Source of the DNA: Malania oleifera
Lineage: Eukaryota; Streptophyta; Magnoliopsida; Santalales; Ximeniaceae
Length of the DNA stretch: 64,000 nt
Assembly (NCBI RefSeq): GCF_029873635.1
Contig: NC_080428.1
Span: forward strand, 63,855,957 to 63,919,956
Reading direction: 5' to 3'
Part shown: piece by piece, positions 10,216-26,356 of the stretch
Layout of the letters: each line of letters starts with the position of its first letter
How positions within the stretch are numbered: the first letter of the stretch is position 1
Position numbers and translations under genes: made by a program
Notes under the pieces: model-generated
Seen by the model: only the letters and a program-made list of their open reading frames with translations
Databases searched by the model: none
Told to the model about the DNA's origin: nothing

Positions 10216-11274
10216 CATAGCACAGCCCGTACACTGGCAAATCACATCCATAGCATAGCTCGTACGTCAGAAAATCATGTCATAGCACAGCCCGTACACT
10301 GGCAAATCACATCCATAGCTCGACTCGTACTCTAGCAAATCATATTATAGCACAACCCGTACACTGGCAAATCACATCCATAGCACGGCCCGTACGCGGG
10401 CAAAATATATATAAAAATATTGGCCCGTACGCCGGTTTTCCATCATAAAAATCTGTATCATTCACATTTCCAGAAAACAGTCATATCATTTCATATCATT
10501 TTATACTTATGTCACACTAACAGATTTTTTGCATATTCAACATACCATAATTTTCAACAGTATTTTTCTCAAATATAAATCATATATATATGAACATATT
10601 TATTTTCCTGAAATCAAATGCTATATACATACATACATTTCTCAAAAAGAATTAGTTTAGTTTATCCCCTTACCTGATTCCTGAAAAACCCCTAAGAAAA
10701 TCTGCCCTGCACCCGTAAGGTTCTCAACTCAACATCCTGGAAACAACATTTCCCATAATTAAAGTTTAGTATTTCTATGCGTATGACACTTTTCTCAACT
10801 ATCAGAAATCCAAATATTGAGTAGAAAACCTTACCCTGGATTTGGGATGATTTCCACCTTACTTTCACCAACGATCCGCTTCGGCAGATTTGGAGAGAAC
10901 TTCCTCAAGAGTGTCGTGGTGACTTCGGATGAGAGAGAGGAGAGAGTTGGCTTCTTAGAGAAGTTAAAAATCATATTTTTAGTATTTATAGAACTAGATT
11001 CGTCGACGAGCCACGTCAATCGTCGACGAATTCTTTAAAATTTCGTTGACGAAATTCAGTCCTCGTCGACGAAATTCTGTTGGTTCACAACCTCTCTCGA
11101 CATTTCTTCGTCGATGAATCCCCTGTATTCGTTGATGAAACCCTGATGCTTTCCCCTCGGGTTTTTCCTTCCAAAGTGTAATGTCGTCGACGAAGTCGAC
11201 TTCCTCCTTTTGTTACTGTCTCCATTTCTCTTTCTCTTTATTATTTAAATTCTATTATTATTTGGGTCGTTACA
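10216..11274 (-). mobile_element. Remnant of a Tekay-type LTR (minus orientation), target of the Tat insertion
   Basis: From 10216 the sequence matches the LTRs at 34203-36370 and 41371-43567. It has the CATAGCACAGCCCGTAC / GGCAAATCA subrepeats, then CCCCTAAGAAAATCTGCCC, then a TATA box and palindrome array, and ends GGGTCGTTACA at 11274 (LTR start TGTAACGACCC on the minus strand). The left part is missing because the Tat LTR abuts it, so the Tat element most likely inserted into this older LTR. No internal region of this copy is seen. Confidence 0.8.
10982..11200 (-). promoter_or_regulatory. LTR promoter: TATA box with upstream TCGTCGACGA-type palindrome array
   Basis: On the minus strand CTATAAATAC (10982-10991) is preceded upstream by about 7 perfect or decayed copies of TCGTCGACGA, near 10999, 11020, 11043, 11064, 11107, 11130 and 11184. 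The same layout occurs in the two LTRs of the element at 34203-43567. The role as binding sites is inferred. Confidence 0.5.
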
Positions 11275-11433
11275 TAACCCATCATTTTTTTTGTTTTTTT
11301 TAAATAAAAAAAATAAAAATTATTTTCCACAACTAAACTGACCTTAAAGCTTTATAGACAACTTTGAATTTTGAAACAGGTGCAACCGTGCAATTGACAA
11401 CTTGTGTTTACTCTTATGTGTTAAAATTTAAAT

Positions 11434-11700
11434 TTTAGGGCAAAAGATATCACCTCTCCTAAGATTTGACAAAAAAACATTAACCTCTCCTAAAATTTCA
11501 AAAATATTACACACCTCTCCTAAATAAACTTTCTTTTTTATAAAATACAAAAGGAAGTTTGTATCTTTTTGGTAAATCTCAAGGGAGACTTCTATAATTC
11601 TTGAAATCACAAGAGAAGTCCTTGAAATTTAAAACCTCAGAAAATGTTATTATTTTTTTACCAACCTTAAGGGAGGTCAATTCCTTTTATCATAAATTTT
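11434..11700. mobile_element. Foldback (MITE-like) element
   Basis: The left arm (GGCAAAAGATATCACCTCTCC, then TTGACAAAAAAACATTAACC) is an imperfect inverted copy of the right arm (near 11640-11700, AATGTTATTATTTTTTTACC, then AAGGGAGGTCAATTCC). Both arms contain several CACCTCTCCTAA-like blocks. It resembles short dispersed plant repeats with CCTCCCCTAAGG-type arms. The ends and TSD are not resolved. Confidence 0.5.
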
Positions 11701-12844
11701 ATTTTACACCCATACACACATACATGGAAGGAAGTTGGGGGCGAGATTTTCACCAAACTTTTGTCCTATATCAAAAGTTTTGAAAGAACTTAGACTTAGA
11801 AGGTAATTTTTATCTTACTAATTAAAATTGATTTTATAGAAAAAATTAATTTATAAATAGATAAAAAAATTAATAAGTAGGTTTTTCATTATTTTTTATT
11901 TAATAAAGATCTCAACAAATGACTTCTTTCCATGAAAATGTTAAAAATTTTATTATAGTTTTCTAATTATGATTTACTAACCAAACGCTTAAGTATTATT
12001 ATTTCTTGTTTATTTAATGGTCAATTATTGATTTTTTAAAAAAATTAAAAGTTTTTATTTGGAGGATACTTTTAGGTCTATAATTTTATTTTAAAATTAT
12101 TTTTTAGAAATTATATTATTAATCTAAATAATATTAGTACTTCGCAATAATTTTAAAATATGTGAGAGAACTTCAACTGTTTTATCTTGGGATATATATT
12201 TTATTTAACACTTATAATATCATTATATTTATTTTGTATTTTTGAATGAATTTTGGATACAAATTTAGACTCATTTAAAAAAAAAAAATTTAAATTTAGA
12301 TTTACATAATTTCATTAAATTTAAATTTTTATTAAAAAGTATAATAATATGTTTATATACAAAATTATTTACACTCTTCATACTTTATATATGACACACG
12401 CACAATCATTTTCTTGACTAGATAAAATTTATTTTTTAAGTTTAAATTTTAACATATAAAATAGATTTAATCTAATATTAGTTGACTTTATGTTCTAGAA
12501 ATGTTTGATATTACTTTTAAAAAATAGAGTTATTTTTTTATCACAAAATACTTCATTATATATTTTATTTATTTATTTATTTGTTACAATATACTTGTAG
12601 ATATTTGTTTAAGAAGATTCGACCAAAATATAATATTATATTTGGCAAAATTCACGTATGTATTATATTAAAATATTAGAAGGGAAAAGGCAAGACCGGA
12701 TATTAGTCAAATAAAGAGGTGTTGACTTTTGAGGCTTTGTGATTGCAGGGTGCATCCAACCCGCGGCCGCAAAAGAGTCAAATATTTTAATTTAATAAAT
12801 TTATATTTCCATGTGTGAAATTTCTTTTTTTTTTTTTTAAGAAA

Positions 12845-13080
12845 AAAATTAAATTTTTATTTTTTTTATGAAGAGGAAACTCTAGCCATAGATGAGTCTT
12901 TTGGACCCCCCGATGCAGTACTAAACCCACGGGATGAAATGTTGTCATCCGCCCATTAACACAGTCCTGATAATTCACCAGTGTAATGTCTCAAAGTGGA
13001 ATCAACCTCGTGATCTTAAGGTCTCCAAAATCACAAGTTCCCTTTTAGGCCTCTTACCACTTGAGCTAGCATGACAGGCC
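12845..13080 (-). mobile_element. tRNA-derived SINE (minus strand)
   Basis: Read on the minus strand, the element begins GGCCTGTCATGC. It has a Pol III A-box-like TAGCTCAAGTGG (13057-13068) and, 50 bp on, a B-box-like GGTTGATTCC (12998-13007). It ends in an A-rich tail (near 12845-12870) after TAGAGTTTCCTCTTCAT. Size, box order and tail fit a plant SINE. A functional tRNA gene is excluded because there is no cloverleaf and no discrete 3' end. The TSD is unclear because both flanks are A/T runs. Confidence 0.65.
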
Positions 13081-13639
13081 AATTTTTTCGTTATTGTATG
13101 TTTATCAACTCTATTAAATTAATTAAATTAAAATTTATTAGGAATTTTTTTTTTTGGTGTAATTTCTTTGTCTAGTCAAATATTTTTATGTCCAAATAAA
13201 GTGACATTGAATTTAAATTTATATAAATTCAATTAAATTTATTATATTTGTACCACATTTAATTAAAATACGTACAAATCAAAATTAGAAATTTATGCAT
13301 AATTTAATTTTTTAAGAATACAAATAAAGACACAAATGTAGACCATATTAATATTGAATGAAAATTTAAAATTTATAAGTTTAGTTCACGTAAGTATGAA
13401 CAAAAGATAAAGAAAGTGGATATTAATAATTTAAACTAATTTTTTAATATAAGAATATTAAAAAAAAAGTGGTTGAACTAAGATCCATTTAAAATTTTTT
13501 TAAAAATATTATTCTAATGAACTCATTTATATCGGAGGTTTTTAAATTTTTCTTTATGAAGGAGAAAGAGTAGTGGGACCAAACATATAGAAAGAGAAAT
13601 GAATTTAAAAAATAAATAAAAAATTTAATACACCACAAA

Positions 13640-13662
13640 GAGGGGGAGAGAGAGAGAGATGG

Positions 13663-13714
<52 letters not shown>
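13640..13714 (+). repeat. (GA)n microsatellite
   Basis: Long run of GA dinucleotides interrupted once by ATGGGG. Confidence 0.97.
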
Positions 13715-13720
<6 letters not shown>

Positions 13721-14800
13721 ATTTAAAATAAAGATAACAGTTAATTGATATAAACCATTATATAATATTATATTAGTGAATGGGTTACGTTGAGGACAAG
13801 TGGGCTTATTATACATAACATGTGGGAAGGGGCTTTGCGGGGTCATGTATAAAGAATGATTTCACGCTTACCATTTCTTCCTTGTGATAAGTCTAATCTA
13901 TACTTTCTTTTTTTCTTCAAATTAAAATTTGTCTCATCTTTTTTTTTTTTTAATTAATAATATACATGTATATGTACATGCATGAGCTTTCCTAATTGCA
14001 CCTATTTGATGGATAATATGGATATTCATCCTACCCTTAAATGCACTTTATTTGTAAAATCACTCCTTATCTCGTGCATATCAATTAAATAATATTATTT
14101 TGTGGAGAGAGAAAAGAAAAAAATAATTGGTTGAAACAAGTTAAACGTGTTCCTAGCTACCCCCTAATCCCTAATACGTACATAGTTTTGATATGTTTTC
14201 TCAACCTATCCCTTCTTATCTTGAATATCATATGTTCCAATTTTGTAGAGCTAAGGCACATAAGCATGACTAATGTAAATTAACTGGATAAAAATTTTCA
14301 TGTTCACCTTCTTTCATTAAGGTCCATTGTTTTCGTGGAGCATTGATATAGAAATTTCATGCAGAAGTTAGAGAACTAATATTTATGCTTTAAACATTTA
14401 TGTTGGATCTTTTGTATTTGAATCTTAGGATGAGAAAAGGAATATGTGACGACGGACTGCTGTTTCTTGCTCATGACTTTGATTTAATGGGTCTCTAATA
14501 AACCAAAATGATCAAAATTCTAATAAACAAAAAGTAATCACATGTTGTGCCGAACAAAAAACTAAGGTTTGAGTCTTGAGGCGAGGACTATGACTTTTCT
14601 AGTGAGATAAATCATTGGTATTTTAGAGGATAAGGATAGAATGATGAACGTGTTATCTCATTAGTTAAACGCTCAAATGGCCTTCGATATGCTTGCAATT
14701 TAAAAAGATCCATATATGTTTTGATATAATAATTAACAACAATATTACATAGTTAAGAATTTAATTTTCGCTTTAAATTTATTTAGAAAGAACAAATGAT

Positions 14801-14801
14801 A

Positions 14802-14852
<51 letters not shown>
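14801..14852 (+). repeat. (GT)n(AT)n(GTAT)n compound microsatellite
   Basis: Runs of GT, then TA, then TATG tetranucleotides follow one another without interruption. Confidence 0.97.
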
Positions 14853-14853
<1 letters not shown>

Positions 14854-16585
14854 GCACAAAATTAATTAATTAATAGAACAAATGATAGTTTCTCTCATTC
14901 TCTCTAAAAGACCCTTTCTTCTAAGGTTAAATTAAAATAAAAAGTTCAATGATAGATAAAACAGTGAATTAATGTTTCTTAAAAACTATACACGACTTCT
15001 CCGTAACTTTCATAATTTTTCTAAATTATAAAGGGTGTACAACATATACCTGTAAATGTACTATAAATACTTACAAAAGATGATCACTTGGCATAGGATT
15101 TTGAGTCCATCAATCATAAGATGTTATACTAGTATTTGTGAAAGAAATTATTAGTTTCAAAATTCTTTGTCTGCTAAAATTTTTGATTTTTCAATTCTAT
15201 TGGCTACTTATTATTACATGTGTTTTAAAAAAATACTAATAATATAATTCGATAGTGTTATATTTGAAAGAAAATCAAGTTAATTATAAAAATTGTTATT
15301 TATTTAAATTTACTGATTTAATACATAAATTCAGATCTCGTACTATGTACGAGGTTGGTTTGATAAATTTTAAATTTTCAAAATACTATTTGTTCCAATT
15401 AAAAAAAATATTACAAACAATTGCATTAAACATTTGTTACTTTTGAAATTTCAGCAACATTGCCTTTAATTTTTTAGTCAATCCAATTTTTCAAACTTGT
15501 CATTTTGAAATAAAAATACCATATATACAATTTTAAGTATCCATTCAAATAGAAAGAAATTATTAGAAACGATAGCATTTAATATGTTTGTCCCATATTT
15601 ATACACAATTATTGATTTATCAACTAACACAATTTGATTTATTAAGTTAATTTGGTGAGTGAAGCAAAAACAAAGAACATTCAAGTTAATAGAGGTGGTT
15701 AAGTGGGGCCTTACCCTCGTGCCTTATGTGCATCGTATTGCATTTTATGTGCCTCTGAATCAATCCTATCTCTCATGTCTTGACCTTATTCGGATCCATC
15801 TTTCAAACCTAGATGATTCTTATTGGCCTTGACCACATACTTGATCCTTCAACTGTTAGCACATCAGGAAAATTTGTTTCATGCCTTGACCTTTACAATA
15901 TCCCTTACCCAGAGTTACGAATCATTGACTCTAATATTACTTATTAGCTTTCAAGAAATCTTCATGATAGACTTAATACACATGGGTGGGTAGTAACTTG
16001 ACAAAAAAACTTAAGCTCATTGAGTCTTGAACTCAACCATGTATTTAAGCACTCATCTTCCATTCTATTTTCTAAATATAGGATAAACTCATAGGTAAAA
16101 TTCTCAAACACATCCTTTATCATTGATCTAACCATACATGCTTGTGCTTTAACAACATTTACCATCATCATAACCTGTTACCTATTGTAAGGCATGAAAA
16201 ACTATATTTATAGTTATTTAAATGGCTAGCAAGGTATTCCCAAAGGACCGACAAAGTCTTTTTGTCACCCAAACCTTGGATTCTAACAGAAAAGACATTA
16301 ATTGGAAAATTAAAGGCCAACAGGGTTTACCTTTTATACATTCCATCGCTTTTTCTTTTCGCTTTCCCCCCCAAAGGAATCATGAAAAAACACATACATA
16401 GAAATCAAAATCCAATGTTAGATGCAGACAAAACCATTGGCACAAACATGAACAATAAGCAAGTACATAGAGCTGCATCTTTCATCTACACCTTAAATAT
16501 TATATTGAGGCCTAATATATATTCTTTGACACAATCTAATAGTTTAAACTTTTAAATAAAGTGTTAATCTAACATTGTGTCAAAG

Positions 16586-16986
16586 ACTAGTCGCCAGGAG
16601 CATCGAGAGTTCAATTTCATGTAGATACACTCACGGACCCAACTGTACCTGTGGATGATGATAATTTACTCTGTGAGCCAGCGGAGACCGTGGATGGTGA
16701 GAGTTCGCTCTGTGAGCCAACGAGAACCGTGGATGATGAGAGTTTTCTGTAAGCCTGCGTGGACCGTGGATGGTAATGGAGATGTGTCCCGGGGGTCGAG
16801 TTGGCCGAACATCCAACTGATGCACGTAAACTGTGTCTATATTCTGGACTTTACCTGATTAGCAAGACGTAGGGGGAGGACGCTGATCAGTAGGTTTAGT
16901 GCCGCACTAGGAGGTCTGAAGGGCTTGTTGGTGGCTGGAGTTCCTATGTAATAAGAAAAAAAAAAAAAAATACTAGTCTCCAGGAG
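16586..16986 (+). mobile_element. Poly-A-tailed non-LTR insertion with 15-bp TSD
   Basis: ACTAGTCGCCAGGAG (16586-16600) and ACTAGTCTCCAGGAG (16972-16986) flank a 370-bp body that ends in an A run (about 16955-16970). This is the signature of target-primed reverse transcription, so the body is a SINE, a 5'-truncated LINE or a retrocopy. The body contains about 2.5 copies of a 39-bp repeat (CTCTGTGAGCCA...CCGTGGATG, from 16669). Its 3' end GGTGGCTGGAGTTCC resembles a shorter A-tailed end at 18728-18758, suggesting a family. No clear Pol III boxes or protein are seen. Confidence 0.7.
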
Positions 16987-17259
16987 ATCTTGGTCCTAAT
17001 CTTGTTACGCACAATTATTAGTTGTTATCTTATTCCCTATAATAAGTATTGTTTATCATTTGTTTATCTCTCCATATGTTGTTGGGTTGCAAGTGTGGGT
17101 GAATCTCAAGGTCTAATAAATATTATTGGACGGTATTCTAACAACTTAAACTTTTAAAGTGGTAATCTAATAATTGGAGAAGTTAAAGTTGAACGTTACT
17201 AAATTCAATACTAATAAAATACTACATTTTTTTTGCCTCTCTACTCATGGGACACCATG

Positions 17260-17360
17260 AATTAAGTTAATTAATTGAAGAAAAGAATAAGTGCCTAAAT
17301 TAAGTTAATTAATTGAAGAAAGGAATGAGTGCCTAAATTAAGTTAATTAATTGAAGATGC
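17260..17360 (+). repeat. 38-bp tandem repeat, 2.5 units
   Basis: AATTAAGTTAATTAATTGAA begins units at 17260, 17298 and 17336, separated by a GAATAAGTGCCTAA-type spacer. Confidence 0.9.
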
Positions 17361-18296
17361 ATTCCTAGCCCATGTACATAGGATTAAAGGATATCTTCCA
17401 ATAATGCATATAAACATGACTATTATAAACTAGTTTGTTTTAATTATTTCCATTATCGAACTCATGTGCTCCTTCTTTCATTAAGACCCGTATACTTTAT
17501 AGAGCCTTGATATTATTAGGCGAGAATGAGATTTGTTAGGAGAATATGTCTGCTCGAGAGACAACCACTGTTTGAACTTGAAACATTTACATCGAAACTT
17601 TTATATTTAAAATTTAAGATGGAGTAAGAAGCATGTGATGATGAGAAACCAATTTCTTTCTTGTGTGTAGTTTCGCGTTGTTATTGTTGTTGTTGTTGTT
17701 GTTTGTTTGTTAATTTGTTGTTAACTTATAAGGAAAACCTCTTTATGGATTGATGTTTAAGTGAAATGCTAGATTATTTTTGAATATTTTAAAACAAAAT
17801 CCAATATAATCTATTGTCTTTGCCATTTTAGAAATCTAATATATACATTAAATTAATGACTTCTCTTAACCTTCCACTTATAACTCTAAGTTCCTAATCA
17901 CAAATTGCCAAGCATCTTCTTATGCAGACACAAATTCAAGCATGCCTTATTATAATAATATAACTTTTGCAAAAGAAAATCTCCTTATATAGATATCGAA
18001 TTGAATTACATGCCAAAAAAATATTCACCTTTATTTCAAAATAAAATTCATTAATTATGCTCTAACTTATTAGAAAATAACTTTTCTCAACAAGTAGTAA
18101 AATTAAATGTATATCTATCCACATCTTAATTAACATTGAAAACTAAATCCAAAAGGTCCATAGTACATTGCTAATCTAGAAATAAAATCTAAAGTTTTCT
18201 TAAAACAACTCATAATTACAAAAAAAAAAATTAAAGTTCAAAATAAAATAATGTGTAATGGTTGCACACAAATAACCTATGCATATTTGATATGAG

Positions 18297-18603
18297 ACTG
18301 TGTTTGGAAGTATGAATTTTGGATCTTGGATTTGGATATGAGTGGATTTGAATAAATTTTAAGGTACAATTTTATACTATATTTTTTCAAAGTCTTATAC
18401 AACTCCAAGTCCAGGGCCTCTTTGAACATAGGATGAGGTAATGTTTGGGAGCATGAATTTCAAATTCAAAATTTGAATTTGGATAGATTTAGATAAATTT
18501 GAATACGGTTTTATATTATATTTTATCTCAAACTAATATAACTCCAAATTCAAGATGTAAAACTAATATAACTCCAAATTCAAGATGTCTCCAAGCATAG
18601 GGT
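18297..18603. mobile_element. Two adjacent MITE-like copies
   Basis: Copy 1 (about 18297-18433) begins TGTTTGGAAGTATGAATTTT and ends TTTGAACATAGG. Copy 2 (about 18436-18603) begins TGTTTGGGAGCATGAATTT and ends CTCCAAGCATAGG. Start and end are roughly inverted repeats of each other, and the interiors are related. Copy 2 also carries an internal direct duplication (AACTAATATAACTCCAAATT, twice). No transposase is present. Confidence 0.5.
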
Positions 18604-18939
18604 ACTAGTTTTTATTTATCTTGTCATTCTAAAAAAAAAGGCTTATTTTTAAAATATTTTTTTCAATAGGCAGACAGCTTTCACCTTTTCGATTTGATGT
18701 CATACCATAATATCTAAAGTGACGTATTGGTAGCTGGAGTCCCGGATTATAAAAAAAAAAGTATTTTAACAAATTAGTTATTATTATTATTATTATTGGC
18801 ACTCAGCCGCAAATATGCAACAAATTAAGATAGGTCAAAAAGCAATCCAAAAGAAAAAATGCATAAATTGGTATGAACGCGTGTGAACGTAGGAATCCAT
18901 CTTTACAGCCCCAGCCACCACGGCGTCCGCCACCTTGCG

Positions 18940-18964
18940 ACTCTCTCTCTCTCTCTCTCTCTCT
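18940..18964 (+). repeat. (CT)n microsatellite upstream of the beta-glucosidase gene
   Basis: A run of CT dinucleotides about 190 bp before the start codon. A second CT run lies at 19109-19127, in the presumed 5' UTR. Such pyrimidine patches are common around plant core promoters. Confidence 0.9.
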
Positions 18965-19065
18965 GCTGTAACCACCACCACCACTGCCACCCCCCCACCC
19001 CCACCCGGGTTCTCGGTTATTTTAGAGACCATCCATTTCCTCATCTCCTCCTCTTCGTCGATCTT

Positions 19066-19156
19066 CCAATAAATACCCATAAAACCAGCAGCAGCGCTCA
19101 CTCTCATTTCTCTCTCTCTCTCTCTCTTATAATAAAAAAACTGCAGGCGGGCGGCG
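19066..19156 (+). promoter_or_regulatory. Putative core promoter and 5' UTR of the beta-glucosidase gene
   Basis: CAATAAATACCC (19067-19078) is a TATA-like element about 85-90 bp before the ATG. A CT-rich patch (19096-19127) would lie at or just after the start of transcription. The start context GCGGCGATGGG is a good plant initiation context. Confidence 0.45.
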
Positions 19157-24902
<5,746 letters not shown>

Positions 24903-25211
24903 GTAACAAAAATTTTGTGCATTAGCCTTTACGTTAATATAAAAAGGGCAGACGAAACACGAAGAGAAGACGAGAACCGTGGTTTAGTAATGTGCTCATC
25001 TGCACAAAACCTTAATGCGTGACTCATAGTATCACATTGCATAATCACGATTGGGACAAAAGCTGTGCATCCACGATGCATCACTGGGCCTTTCTATATG
25101 GGGAAACTTTTGGTGCACAAGGCAAGGGACATCCTTTTGAGTATGTATGAGCCACTAATTAACAAGAATGATATTTAGAATCCACTTGAGAAGGAAGACC
25201 ACCTTCAAAAG
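24903..25211 (+). other. Start of intron 7 of the beta-glucosidase gene
   Basis: Begins GTAACA after exon 7 and runs to the copia LTR. Nothing else is recognisable. Confidence 0.6.
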
Positions 25212-25612
25212 TGTTGAGCTGCAGTGGAGACGGCGACAGCCACCTCCACCAACCCTAGTCCACCTCTGTTGAATTCAAGCACATCACCCTTGAATTCCAT
25301 TTCCACCTACCATTCCCACCCATCTCCTTCCATGGCTATATTTATATATGGAGATGTGTGTGTGCGTGATATATTTGTAATAGAGTTGAAAAAGAAGAGA
25401 GAGAGAGAGAGGTGCGAGAGAGAGAGTGAGTTGTGTTGTCAGTTGAGTTGAGTGGAGTGCAGTTGCCTCCTCCTCCTCCTTATATTTTCTTCCAATTTTA
25501 GTGAGATTGGTGTGTTCCGTGGACGTAGGCTAGTTTGGGCCGAACAACATTAAATCTTGGTGTTCATATTGTTTATGTTTGGGGTGTGATTGTTGTTCCT
25601 CGATCCCTAACA
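25212..25612 (+). repeat. 5' LTR of copia-A, 401 bp
   Basis: Runs from TGTTGAGCTGCAG to CGATCCCTAACA. The same TGTTGAGCTGCA start recurs at 54852, directly after a polypurine tract. It includes a GA-rich stretch and CCTCCTCCTCC. Confidence 0.8.
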
Positions 25613-25614
25613 AT

Positions 25615-25626
25615 TGGTATTAGAGC
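25615..25626 (+). other. Primer binding site of copia-A (initiator tRNA-Met)
   Basis: TGGTATTAGAGC differs by one transition from TGGTATCAGAGC, the complement of the tRNA-iMet 3' end. It lies two bases after the LTR. 25627-26356 is an untranslated leader. Confidence 0.8.
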
Positions 25627-26356
25627 TAGATTGGAGCAAAACCCTCACTCTCGGCCACCGTCCATAAATTCAAGTAGCTCAAAATCAAGTTTTGAGCACA
25701 CTAGAGTGTTTCTCTTGATGAGATGAAGCCAATGGAGCAAACCGGAGCTCGAACAAAGGCTCAACGAGTCCACACACTCCCATATGTGCCTCCAGAAGTT
25801 AGTCATCATCGCCACGTGTCGTCACCCACCACCTAGTCACCGGCGCATGACCTCATGTGTGAACCAGTCTATGCCGCGTGTACCACACGCGTTTGCTAGA
25901 GGTTGAAGAAGAAGTTGACGTCAACGTGAAGCCCCTCCTGCGTCAGCCAGCCACATCAATCGTCACCTCATCGTTTCGTCAGCAGCTACCACACACGTGG
26001 TAGTCCACATCAGCGCCACATGTTTGCTTAGTCATTGCCAACGACAGCGTCATGTGGCATCTTAGTTAGCATCCACGTCAACTGCCATGTCATCAACTAA
26101 GACTCAATTTGCCACCTTAACAGCCACGTCAGCAAACAACATCAGTGACAGCAACAAAATATTCCATTAAAAAGAGCATATTCCGTTAAGTTTGATCGAG
26201 GGTTGATTTTTTGACCAGAAACTTTGACCGAACTTTTCGAAGCCATTTCAGGTCAGTTTTTCGAACGAGTCTAACCATTCCAAAGGTTTTCGGCCATTCA
26301 GGATCCAACCGTGCCATCTATTTAAGTTGGTTTTATCTCTAGATAGGTGAATTGAG

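Larger units (their letters stand above)
11275..18900. other. AT-rich intergenic region without a recognisable gene
   Basis: The sequence is very AT-rich, with only short ORFs and no domain I recognise. The identifiable items are listed separately: foldback element, SINE, microsatellites, poly-A insertion, 38-bp repeat and MITE-like pair. 15690-16200 is somewhat less AT-rich and has a 69-aa minus ORF (15962-16171) without a recognised motif. The other stretches (11800-12800, 13100-13600, 13860-14780, 14900-15650, 17360-18280) show nothing beyond AT-rich DNA. Confidence 0.6.

Noticed and set aside
12845..13080. Possible tRNA gene on the minus strand
   Set aside because: A/B boxes are present but no cloverleaf or anticodon arm could be drawn. 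The A-rich tail and length fit a SINE.
13625..13846. Minus ORF with a Leu-Ser repeat (also 45327-45509, 54881-55162, 60380-60722)
   Set aside because: Translations of (GA)n/(CT)n microsatellites, not proteins.
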